Below the pieces are notes generated by a model that was not told the DNA's origin, did no database searches, and was given only the letters and a program-made list of their open reading frames with translations. Made by a program: the position numbers and the translations under genes. Positions 6,859 to 12,891 of a stretch of DNA of 12,891 nt are shown one piece after another; within the stretch, counting starts at the first letter, position 1, and the number at the start of each line of letters is the position of its first letter. Source of the DNA: DATLBA01 sp035527275 (GTDB lineage Bacteria; Planctomycetota; Phycisphaerae; FEN-1346); contig DATLBA010000063.1 in the NCBI GenBank assembly GCA_035527275.1, positions 1-12,891 of the forward strand. The letters run 5' to 3'.

Positions 6859-6974
6859 GGTCAGGTCTTGAAATATCAGGTCTCATCTTCGGCGTCGCTG
6901 ATGGCCCGGCTGACCGTCGTGTCCTCCCCTTAACCACCCGAAACTGCAAAACTGACATTTCAAGACCTGACTCC
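6857..6974. repeat. Inverted-repeat element, copy 2 (about 118 bp)
   Basis: Same orientation as copy 1. The terminal arms are 15 bp perfect (6860-6874 against 6957-6971) and extend imperfectly to GGGGTC/GACTCC at the edges. The right half carries about 16 extra bases compared with copy 1, beginning near 6927. Together the copies bracket 6104-6856, which contains the membrane protein gene. Confidence 0.78.
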
Positions 6975-7031
6975 TTCCTCCACCTTCCTCCCCCATGATC
7001 GCAGGCCAAACTGACCACTTCCAATGACATT

Positions 7032-8270
7032 CTACCCCGACACCCGAAACGCGCCGTGAACGGCGGCGTGGCGGCTCTTGTGCGTCAGAACCTTTAGCGC
7101 CTCGCGGTAGTCCTCAAGCGGAAAGATGTGCGTCAGCAGCCGGTCGGCAGGAAATCGGCCCTGGGCCATCAGGTCGTGCACGATCGTGTAGGTATGGACC
7201 CGCCGGCCGTTCCAGGTCTCGATGCCGCGACCGTGGCTGCCCATCACCGTAATCTGCTTGTGCGGAATCGGGTCCCAGTCCACCCAGCGCGGGTGGCCCA
7301 TGCCGGGCAACAGGACGGTTCCCTGCGGCCGGACGACGCGCAAGGCCGTTTCGACGGTCTCGCGGCTTCCGACCGAATCATAGACCAGGTCCACACCGCC
7401 CAGGAGGATTTTCCTGCCCACGGTTCCCCGGATGGTCGGCACGCCGTAAAGGTCCGCGATGCGCTCGAACAGGTCCTTTTCCGAAAGGTCGGCCCGGTCC
7501 CAGACCTCGTCGGCGCCCAGGTGGAGAGCGAGCGACGTCTGGTACGGGTAGCGCGAGGTGGCCAGGATGCGGCCCTTGAACCCCCACGCCCGCAGGAACT
7601 CGATCATCCCCAGGCCGATCAGACCGCAGCCCATCACGAGGACGTCCTGGTCCTCCGGGCCGGGCGGACGACGCAGAACCGTGTGCACGCTGCACGAAAG
7701 CGGGTCCACCAGGACGGCCTGCTCGTCGGAAAGGCCCTCCGGCACAGGGACAAGTTGCGAAGTGTGGGCCACGAACGAATCGGACCACGACCCGCCGACC
7801 ACCGCCGAATAGCCCACCGAGAAGCCGAACGTCGGCTCCTTCTCCGCGACGTTCCAGCACGCGCCCATCTGGCCCTCGCGGCACGAGGGGCAAAGCGGCA
7901 AGCCGCGGGCCGTGCACGCCACCACCGGGTCCACGTTGACGCGCAGGCCCTCGGGAACGTCACGAGCACCAGGTCCGCGCTCGACGACGGTGGAAACGTT
8001 CTCGTGACCGAGCACGACCGGTTCAATAATGAGCGCCCGGCCGAACTTGTCCGGCGGGGCCGCAAGCATAATCATCGTCAGGTCGCTGCCGCAGATGCCG
8101 CCCAGGCGCGGACGGAGGCGGACCCAATCGTCGCCGGGGAGAGGCTGCTCGGAAATGTCCTTCAGTCGCAGCGTCGAGAGGCGGCTCCAATAGACGCTCC
8201 GCCGGAAGCGCCCGAGCGCCTTGCACAGGAACCACCTCGGCGTCGAAATGTGAAATGTGATTGCGCGCAT
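7032..8270 (-). CDS. Zinc-dependent medium-chain (MDR) alcohol/polyol dehydrogenase
   Basis: A 412-residue NAD(P)-dependent dehydrogenase of the MDR family, relatives of which oxidise threonine, sorbitol or other alcohols. The catalytic-zinc region shows GGICGSD (C60) and GHE (H89, E90). Structural-zinc cysteines fit C119, C127, C130 and C138. The Rossmann fold begins VLVMGCGLIGLG (210-221). The substrate cannot be read from sequence. The N-terminus carries about 40 residues before the usual barrel start, with PRWFLCKALG and SVYWSRLSTLRL, which appears to mark a subfamily. The ATG at 8270 is supported by a promoter at 8325-8298; its purine-rich GGGAAGG is unusually close to the start. The gene stands alone, convergent with nothing obvious, and the 3' end lies 57 bp from element copy 2. 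Confidence 0.88.
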   Translation of the reverse strand: MRAITFHISTPRWFLCKALGRFRRSVYWSRLSTLRLKDISEQPLPGDDWVRLRPRLGGICGSDLTMIMLAAPPDKFGRALIIEPVVLGHENVSTVVERGPGARDVPEGLRVNVDPVVACTARGLPLCPSCREGQMGACWNVAEKEPTFGFSVGYSAVVGGSWSDSFVAHTSQLVPVPEGLSDEQAVLVDPLSCSVHTVLRRPPGPEDQDVLVMGCGLIGLGMIEFLRAWGFKGRILATSRYPYQTSLALHLGADEVWDRADLSEKDLFERIADLYGVPTIRGTVGRKILLGGVDLVYDSVGSRETVETALRVVRPQGTVLLPGMGHPRWVDWDPIPHKQITVMGSHGRGIETWNGRRVHTYTIVHDLMAQGRFPADRLLTHIFPLEDYREALKVLTHKSRHAAVHGAFRVSG

Positions 8271-8297
8271 GCCTTCCCGCCACCGCGTTGCGGCACC

Positions 8298-8325
8298 ATT
8301 TTAGGGGGCCCGGCGCGCGGGTCAA
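8298..8325 (-). promoter_or_regulatory. Sigma70 promoter of the MDR dehydrogenase
   Basis: Minus-strand TTGACC (8325-8320) and TAAAAT (8303-8298) with a 16-bp GC-rich spacer. The start of transcription would fall near 8291, about 20 nt before the ATG at 8270. Confidence 0.6.
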
Positions 8326-8673
8326 CGAGATTCACGCCGCCCCGAAAGGGAGCCGAGGCTTCACCCGTCCCAGAGAGCGCGGAGATTATGCAGGCCGGGA
8401 ACATGAAGGCGAAAACGCATCCGGCCCTCAACCTGCAGCACCGCCTTTCCTCGGCGACCGCGTGGGCCACCACCGGCCCATCCCGAACGTCAAGGGCCGC
8501 CGCGTGGAACAGAAAGGCCCGCAATTCGCTCTTGCGGATGCAGACACTTCCGGGTAATCTATACATGCCGGGCATCCGTTGCGTGTTATGCGGCCGCGGG
8601 GCGGGTCTGCGTGTTATATGGAAACTAGATAAACAGTAGTTGGATGGCATGAGAAAAGAAAGGAGGCTGTGTT
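8326..8673. other. Intergenic stretch between divergent dehydrogenase and exported-protein genes
   Basis: No gene, RNA or mobile element is recognisable here. TGCGTGTTAT occurs twice (8580-8589 and 8608-8617), 28 bp apart. The right end carries the ribosome binding site AGGAGG (8661-8666) of the exported-protein gene. A weak TTGCGG-17-TAATCT pair (8532-8560) is the best promoter candidate for that gene, at low confidence. Confidence 0.5.
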
Positions 8674-9645
8674 ATGCGCATTCTTGTCCTGACCGTCGTG
8701 TTGGTGGTCGCTGTGGTGGTTGCACTCCCTGCGAACACTGGGTGTTCAGCGGAATCCGGCACCCAAGAAGGCAGCAGGAATCTCCGGCAGGTTCCCCTCA
8801 TTATTGGGCGAGTGCGCCTACCTGAATTCACCGAAGAGGGTGCCCGCGGAAAGCCCACCGAGCGCCTCGACATGGCGACCGAATATGAAGCTGGCGATGA
8901 TGTCGGCGCATGCCTTATCGGTGCGAAGCTTGCAGGATGGGCAGCCGGATATGAGTTCATGCCCGTGCACGTCTTGAAAAAGGGCGAGAAGCCACGTGAT
9001 GTCATGGCTACCGTGCAAACCGAATCCGATGTGTTCGTGCTCGTGCGCGTGAACGCATGGACCTTCACCTTGGGGCCAGGGACGGAAACGATCTTTGTCT
9101 TTGGCGATGTCGCCCTCTATCGCAGAGAGACAATGTCGCCAATTGCCAGTGCAGGTTTCCTCGGAGGTGAGAAGGTCGATCCTAAGGAGATCAAGGGAGA
9201 TAAGGTGCACGGCGAATATTGGATCAAGACAGTAGCATCAGAGTTTGCGCGCAACTTCGACGAGAAATTCCTGGCGAAGATGCAAACTGCCCTTGACGGC
9301 AAGAGAATATTGGAGGAAGTAGCCGCTCTTCAGGCATCCGCGGGCGGAGCCATCGGTAGTCCCGCTATCGAAGTCCTGCCGGGCGGCGACGAACGCGACC
9401 CCGAACTGAAAATCAGCATGGCCAAGGCTGGCCTTAATGCAGAGGTCTATCTCGTTTCAAACGATGGCAAGCTGTGCAGAAAGTGGCTTGTCGGGGGCGC
9501 CGGTGAGGTCGATGTAGTTCTTAAGCCCGGCAATTACAGCCTCTACGTGAAAACAATACCGGAAGAAGAAGCGTCCTCTCACCAAGTCTCGCATGGCAAG
9601 TTCAAAGTGGAGTACAACAAGCGATACACGTTCAGTATTCAATAG
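8674..9645 (+). CDS. Exported protein of unknown function
   Basis: A 323-residue protein that I do not recognise. It begins with a typical secretion signal: MRILV, a hydrophobic run to about residue 18, then LPANTGCSAES. Cleavage by signal peptidase I near residues 20-24 is likely. The N-T-G before C24 is a poor lipobox, so a lipoprotein is possible but doubtful. The mature part is mixed and soluble-looking. Residues about 245-323 (KISMAKAGLNAEVYLVSNDG, then VDVVLKPGNYSLYVKT) look like a beta-sandwich of the kind seen in surface or scaffold modules. The ATG is well supported by AGGAGG 7 nt upstream. Base composition is less GC-rich than the adjacent dehydrogenase and asd genes, compatible with recent acquisition. 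It is flanked by gene-poor DNA on both sides. Confidence 0.8.
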   Translation: MRILVLTVVLVVAVVVALPANTGCSAESGTQEGSRNLRQVPLIIGRVRLPEFTEEGARGKPTERLDMATEYEAGDDVGACLIGAKLAGWAAGYEFMPVHVLKKGEKPRDVMATVQTESDVFVLVRVNAWTFTLGPGTETIFVFGDVALYRRETMSPIASAGFLGGEKVDPKEIKGDKVHGEYWIKTVASEFARNFDEKFLAKMQTALDGKRILEEVAALQASAGGAIGSPAIEVLPGGDERDPELKISMAKAGLNAEVYLVSNDGKLCRKWLVGGAGEVDVVLKPGNYSLYVKTIPEEEASSHQVSHGKFKVEYNKRYTFSIQ

Positions 9646-10017
9646 GAGGATAGACTTCCTAACAACCGGATCGAACGCGACTCCGGTAAGGCCGTCGCAG
9701 CCGGTGTCCTCACCGCAGCGGTTCATCCGAAGCGTTGCGGCCACATGCTGCCAGGCGCCGTAGGGCCAATGTCCAGATGCGGAAGCACCTGCCGGCCACG
9801 GCAGTTTTCACGTTCAACTTCGCACTTCTCGTGTCGGTATAGGGTAGATGATGCAGGGCCGGCATCCGCCCCACCACAGGCGGGTGAACTTCGCCGAGGC
9901 TTGCCCGCCGGCGGAGGGCTTGCCCGCCTCAGGAGCGCTACGGTGGACAAGATTGCTCGGGCGGGTGACGCGGCGGGCCCCGCGCGGAACTCCGTCTCGT
10001 GCCGCACGCGGACGCCC
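9646..10017. other. Intergenic stretch between convergent exported-protein and asd genes
   Basis: No gene is supported in these 372 bp. The interval holds two direct copies of GGCTTGCCCGCC (9898-9909 and 9917-9928) within a GC-rich, self-complementary patch, and a short CCGGA/TCCGG inverted repeat just after the exported-protein stop. Neither has a T-tract, so no intrinsic terminator is called. Confidence 0.55.
9898..9928. repeat. Direct repeat GGCTTGCCCGCC (two copies)
   Basis: Exact 12-bp copies at 9898-9909 and 9917-9928, 19 bp apart start to start, flanked by further GGCGG/CCGCC complementarity. It could be a dispersed intergenic repeat unit. Confidence 0.55.
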
Positions 10018-11079
10018 CTATGGCTCGAGGTAGCCGCGCGTGATGAGTTCCTCGGCAATTTGGACGACGTTCAGGGCGGCGCCCTTGCGCAAGTTGTCCG
10101 AGACGCACCAGAGGACCAGGCCGCTGTCGGAACTTGTGTCCTCGCGGATGCGGCCGACGAGGGTCAGGTCCCGGTACTCAGGGCTGAGCAGGTCGAGGGC
10201 CGTCGGATAGGTCCGCTCGCTCGAGTCGCCGCGCGGCGTTTCACCCGCCAAATCGTCCATCAGGACGACGCCGGGCGCCCCGCGCAACAGGTCGCGGGCC
10301 TCGCACCCCGAGAGTTTCTTTTCCGTTTCGATCCAGATGGCCTCGCCGTGGCCGACGAAAACGGGGACCCGCACGGCCGTCGCGGAAATCCGAATCGACG
10401 CATCACCGAGAATCTTATGCGTCTCGTGGACCATCTTCCACTCTTCGCGCGTGTAATCCTGCTCCATAAAGCAGTCGATGTGCGGGATGCAGTTGAACGC
10501 AATCGGCCGCGCAAACACGGTCGGATCGAACGGAATGTCCTCGAGCGATTCGAGCGCCTTGGGCGTCTGCGCCCGGAGTTCCTTCGGCCCTTTCAGGCCC
10601 CAACCGCTCGTCGCCTGGTAAGTGGAGACGATGATGCGCTTGATGCGGGCCGCGCGGTGAATCGGCGCAAGCGCCACGACCAGTTGAATCGTCGAACAGT
10701 TCGGGCTGGCGATAAAGCGCTTATCCTCGGCCAAAGCGTCGGCGTTCACTTCGGGCACGACGAGAGGCACATCAGGGGCGAGGCGAAAGTCGCGCCCGTT
10801 ATCCACGCACCAGGCGCCGCACTCTTCGGCGGTTTCGCGCCACTGGACGCTCGCGCCTTTTGCGCCTTCCTGGCCGGCAAAGAGGACAAGATCCGCGCCT
10901 TCGAAGACCTCGGCGCTGGTTTCCTCGACGAGCATCTTCTCGCCCGCAAGCGTTTCGGGCCGCTCGCGCGTGGCGGCAACGCGCGGCGGCCATCGGCAGG
11001 GGAACTTGCGCTCCTTGAGGCAGGAGACAATCGCCTCGCCGACAAGCCCGACGCCGACCACCGTCACCTTCAATGCCAT
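10018..11079 (-). CDS. asd: Aspartate-semialdehyde dehydrogenase
   Basis: Asd reduces aspartyl phosphate to aspartate semialdehyde with NADPH, the branch point for lysine/diaminopimelate, threonine and methionine. The 353-residue protein opens with the Rossmann motif VTVVGVGLVGE (5-15). The catalytic cysteine is C128 in SPNCST, Q155 lies in STYQATSGWG, and the active-site arginine and histidine fit R237 and H244 in RVPVFVGHGEAI. Oddities against the common form are NGRDFRL in place of NSSAFRM, GWGLKG in place of GAGAKG, and GHGE in place of GHSE; the catalytic residues remain, so it should be active. The ATG at 11079 has GAAGGAG 8 nt upstream. The gene has a consensus promoter and a leader of about 220 nt with a terminator-like hairpin, suggesting regulation by attenuation. 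Confidence 0.92.
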   Translation of the reverse strand: MALKVTVVGVGLVGEAIVSCLKERKFPCRWPPRVAATRERPETLAGEKMLVEETSAEVFEGADLVLFAGQEGAKGASVQWRETAEECGAWCVDNGRDFRLAPDVPLVVPEVNADALAEDKRFIASPNCSTIQLVVALAPIHRAARIKRIIVSTYQATSGWGLKGPKELRAQTPKALESLEDIPFDPTVFARPIAFNCIPHIDCFMEQDYTREEWKMVHETHKILGDASIRISATAVRVPVFVGHGEAIWIETEKKLSGCEARDLLRGAPGVVLMDDLAGETPRGDSSERTYPTALDLLSPEYRDLTLVGRIREDTSSDSGLVLWCVSDNLRKGAALNVVQIAEELITRGYLEP

Positions 11080-11126
11080 CCTCGTCGCTCCTTCGTCCGT
11101 CCCCGGTTCCCCCGTTTATAAGAAAG

Positions 11127-11156
11127 GGCCTTGCGCCGTTCCGGGTTCGCAAGGCC
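11127..11156 (-). terminator. Terminator-like hairpin in asd leader (candidate attenuator)
   Basis: GGCCTTGCG and CGCAAGGCC form a perfect 9-bp stem around a 12-nt loop. On the minus strand the hairpin is followed by CTTTCTTAT, a modest U-tract. It lies between the asd promoter and the asd start, about 33 nt ahead of the ribosome binding site, the position of an attenuator. Whether it terminates is not shown. Confidence 0.5.
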
Positions 11157-11184
11157 GACTCATACTTTCCGTGCGGAGCGGCCC

Positions 11185-11280
11185 CTACGACACCGGCGCG
11201 CGCTTCGGTCTCGTCGTGCCGGCACAGGTTTTCTGCGGCATCGCCCGCCCCCTCGCCCTGGTTTCGCCAAGCCCGTCCAC
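11185..11280 (-). CDS. Possible 31-residue leader peptide upstream of asd
   Basis: A GTG at 11280 lies 8 nt after AAGGAG (11294-11289), near the predicted 5' end of the asd transcript. It opens a 31-codon frame ending at TAG (11187-11185), about 28 nt before the terminator-like hairpin. The product would contain four threonines (two adjacent, residues 22-23) and two lysines. That is not a strong amino-acid run, so control by threonine or lysine supply is only a guess. It may be a chance frame in GC-rich DNA. Confidence 0.25.
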   Translation of the reverse strand: MDGLGETRARGRAMPQKTCAGTTRPKRAPVS

Positions 11281-11307
11281 GCCTGTTGCTCCTTTGCAGG
11301 TGGAGGG

Positions 11308-11336
11308 ATTCTATGCCCCGCCGCCGCACCTGTCAA
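11308..11336 (-). promoter_or_regulatory. Sigma70 promoter of asd
   Basis: Minus-strand TTGACA (11336-11331), a 17-bp spacer and TAGAAT (11313-11308); eleven of twelve consensus positions match. Transcription would start near 11301, leaving a leader of about 220 nt before the asd ATG at 11079. Confidence 0.75.
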
Positions 11337-11579
11337 GCCCATCGGCCCCGGCCGCCGATTGGACGCCATCCCCGATCAACTCGCTCAAGCGCCGCCTTGA
11401 TCCGCCTCAAGGGGATACGATGTCTGGGGCCCTTCCCACTTCCCACCCGGAAAAGAAACCACTTGTCCCGGAAGGCGAGACCGACTATTCTCAACCGTAA
11501 CGTGCACAGTTTCCATTGGAGTCACTTCGGCAGGTAATGGCAACGTAGGTGGCGGCGGGGTAAGGGCTTACGGTCGTTT
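11337..11579. other. Intergenic stretch upstream of asd and of tRNA-Leu
   Basis: Divergent promoter region between asd (minus) and the tRNA gene (plus). No coding sequence is supported. Apart from the candidate tRNA promoter at 11463-11491, nothing is recognised. Confidence 0.55.
11463..11491 (+). promoter_or_regulatory. Candidate promoter for tRNA-Leu
   Basis: TTGTCC (11463-11468) and TATTCT (11486-11491) with a 17-bp spacer, four of six matches each, about 88 bp ahead of the mature tRNA 5' end. It is the best-placed candidate by eye. Confidence 0.35.
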
Positions 11580-11668
11580 GGGCGAGTGGCGGAACTGGCA
11601 GACGCTCGGGACTTAAAATCCCGTGGCCCTCCGGGGCCATACCGGTTCGACTCCGGTCTCGCCCACCA
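11580..11668 (+). tRNA. tRNA-Leu (anticodon UAA)
   Basis: A complete class II tRNA. The acceptor stem is GGGCGAG (11580-11586) with CTCGCCC (11658-11664), then discriminator A and an encoded CCA (11666-11668). The anticodon stem CGGGA/TCCCG encloses loop CTTAAAA with anticodon TAA at 11614-11616. The long variable arm folds as TGGCC/GGCCA and the T-arm is CCGGTTCGACTCCGG. It decodes UUA and UUG leucine codons. The UAA anticodon and long variable arm exclude serine and tyrosine. Confidence 0.97.
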
Positions 11669-11688
11669 GTGAGCGGTCGTTCGCCTTT

Positions 11689-11738
11689 CCGCCCGTCCCC
11701 GTTTCAGCCGGAATGTGTTGGACGTCGGGCGGGGTTTT
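11689..11738 (+). terminator. Probable intrinsic terminator after tRNA-Leu
   Basis: CCGCCCG-TCC (11689-11698) pairs with GGACGTCGGGCGG (11720-11732), leaving a 3-nt bulge and a 21-nt loop, followed by GGTTTT. The stem is strong, but the loop is long and the T-tract short. Confidence 0.4.
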
Positions 11739-11784
11739 CGCTAACCTTTTGGGCTTTCGTGCATTGCGGAAAGGAGTGTGCTCG

Positions 11785-12891
11785 ATGCTGCGAAACGAGT
11801 TGTATGACGCGATCTTGGAGTTGCCCGTCATTGACGTGCATAGCCATGTCCACCGGGACCACATGGCCGCCCAGGACCTCGAGCAAGTGATGTTCTATCA
11901 CATGCTGGCATACTGTTTGCGGTCGGCAGGCCTCGCGGAGGGGAGGCTGTGGGGAAAAAAGGGGGCCAAGAGCAGAGGCCTGCCGCTTGACGAGTGGTTC
12001 GGCTGCTGGCCGTCGGTCAAGCATACCGGCTTCGGCTGGGTCTTGCGGAGGATCCTGGAAGACCTTTACGAGGTCGAGGGTCCGCTGACGGCCGATAGGC
12101 TGCCCCAGATCCGCGCAGCCTTTGAGGAGAAGGTGAGCCGGCCGGACTGGCCGAGAGAGGTGCTCGACAAGGCGGGGGTGTCGCGGCTGTGTTCCAGCGA
12201 GTTGGACGTGAAGCCGCTGGAGGAGGGCCAGTGGGACGGCCGCGTTCGGTTTTCGGTCGAGGACTCGCCGATCTGCGGCACCAGGGAATTCAACCCTTGG
12301 CGTAAGCGATTGGTATGGCTGGGAAGGGTTCTCGGTCGGGACGTGTCCTCGGCGGAGCGGATGCAGGAGGCCGTGACCCGGTCCTACGATGCCTACGATT
12401 GGTCGGACAAGTGCGCGATGGTGGCGTGGGTTTCCTCGGATGCGGATTTCCGGCCGGTGGACGAGTCGGTTGTCGATGCGCTGCTGGCCGACTGCCTGGC
12501 CGGCAGGGAACCCGACGCAATGGGAAGGCGAGTTCTCGAGGCGTCGCTCATCCGCGCCATGTGCCGCGCCATGCAAGGGCGGGTCGGCACGGTCCAGCTT
12601 TGTTACGGGATTCAGTATCTGACGGCGGGTTCCGGTGCGGCTCATCCGGTCCCGCGGGCCGCGCCACAGTTTGCCAGCAGCGCCGGGCATCTGTTGGGCG
12701 AGTTCCCCGACCTTCACTTCAACATTATGAACGGATTCGAGCCGGACGAGCCCATCTGGGCCGGGATGTGCCAGGCCTACGGTAACGTGTCGCTGGGATG
12801 TTTCTGGTGGGACATGTACTTCCCGTCGGTGATGCACAATGCGCTGCACCGGCGGCTGGATATGGTCCCGCTGTCGCGCTTGGCGGGTTTC
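11785..12891 (+). CDS. Uronate-isomerase-like amidohydrolase (partial, open at right edge)
   Basis: An open frame of 369 codons that runs off the window end without a stop. It starts at ATG 11785 with AAGGAG (11771-11776) 8 nt upstream. The N-terminus LPVIDVHSHVHRD carries the HxH metal-binding motif of the amidohydrolase superfamily (H19, H21). Further on, VQLCYGIQYL, LHFNIMNG and NVSLGCFWWDMYFP followed by the start of a C-terminal helix resemble the uronate isomerase (UxaC) branch, which interconverts glucuronate/galacturonate and fructuronate/tagaturonate. In VQLCYG a cysteine replaces the histidine of the QLHIG motif I recall from classical UxaC, so substrate and activity are uncertain. 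The final catalytic aspartate region lies beyond the window. Neighbours give no sugar-pathway context. It could also be a divergent metal-dependent hydrolase. Confidence 0.8.
   Translation, partial: MLRNELYDAILELPVIDVHSHVHRDHMAAQDLEQVMFYHMLAYCLRSAGLAEGRLWGKKGAKSRGLPLDEWFGCWPSVKHTGFGWVLRRILEDLYEVEGPLTADRLPQIRAAFEEKVSRPDWPREVLDKAGVSRLCSSELDVKPLEEGQWDGRVRFSVEDSPICGTREFNPWRKRLVWLGRVLGRDVSSAERMQEAVTRSYDAYDWSDKCAMVAWVSSDADFRPVDESVVDALLADCLAGREPDAMGRRVLEASLIRAMCRAMQGRVGTVQLCYGIQYLTAGSGAAHPVPRAAPQFASSAGHLLGEFPDLHFNIMNGFEPDEPIWAGMCQAYGNVSLGCFWWDMYFPSVMHNALHRRLDMVPLSRLAGF

Noticed and set aside
6542..6933. Short frames around the start of the membrane protein gene, both strands
   Set aside because: They overlap the better-supported 6147-6680 gene or the repeat element, and lack ribosome binding sites and recognisable composition.
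8480..8495. CCATCCCGAAC, resembling the conserved core of 5S rRNA
   Set aside because: The match ends after about 11 bases; the following GGAAG/TTAAG segment and the pairing helices of 5S rRNA are missing.
7128..8639. 503-codon plus-strand frame opposite the dehydrogenase
   Set aside because: It is antisense to a gene with zinc-site and Rossmann motifs and a well-formed promoter; its translation has no recognisable features.
11580..11784. tRNA-Leu as an integration site for a mobile element
   Set aside because: No duplicated tRNA 3' end, integrase or excision gene is seen in the window; downstream is an ordinary enzyme gene.
11613..11864. Minus-strand frame ending in GETGVEPVWPRRATGF
   Set aside because: This is the familiar spurious translation of the antisense strand of a tRNA-Leu gene.
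11704..12849. 381-codon minus-strand frame
   Set aside because: It is the shadow of the uronate-isomerase-like gene, which has a ribosome binding site, HxH motif and family motifs on the plus strand.

Overview
The window is a GC-rich bacterial chromosomal segment with housekeeping genes on both strands and two lower-GC, accessory-looking patches. Nothing in it fixes the taxonomy. The gene mix (a small membrane protein with an FFNLYW-type motif, an unusual aspartate-semialdehyde dehydrogenase, a divergent uronate-isomerase-like amidohydrolase, large uncharacterised exported proteins) suits a Planctomycetota-like bacterium, possibly from an environmental assembly. This is an inference from general protein character, not a marker-gene result.

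Layout. (1) 1-413 (+): C-terminal end of the primosomal helicase PriA. (2) 414-974: no intact gene; it holds a decayed DDE-type transposase on the minus strand, interrupted by a small palindrome, and a 24-bp tandem repeat. (3) 4051 down to 975 (-): a two-gene operon of a soluble GAF-PAS histidine kinase and an NtrC-type sigma54 activator, behind a promoter overlapped by a perfect palindrome. (4) 4317-5931 (+): promoter, purE and mtnA, the two genes overlapping by 8 bp. (5) 5947-6974: an accessory patch with a perfect-consensus sigma70 promoter, two copies of a roughly 100-bp terminal-inverted-repeat element, and between them a small multi-pass membrane protein gene on the minus strand. (6) 8325 down to 7032 (-): a zinc-dependent MDR alcohol/polyol dehydrogenase with its own promoter. 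(7) 8674-9645 (+): an exported protein of unknown function. (8) 11336 down to 10018 (-): aspartate-semialdehyde dehydrogenase with a consensus promoter and a leader of about 220 nt carrying a possible leader peptide and a terminator-like hairpin. (9) 11580-11668 (+): tRNA-Leu(UAA), then a likely terminator. (10) 11785 to the window end (+): a uronate-isomerase-like metal-dependent hydrolase, open at the right edge.

How it works together: most genes are independent units with their own promoters. The clear co-transcribed sets are the kinase/regulator pair and purE-mtnA (purine synthesis and methionine/methylthioadenosine salvage, both touching the adenine pool). asd feeds the lysine, threonine and methionine branches, and its long structured leader suggests transcriptional attenuation. 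I found no defence system, CRISPR array, rRNA or prophage. The least explained part is the inverted-repeat element pair at 5947-6974 with a strong promoter pointing into the first copy.
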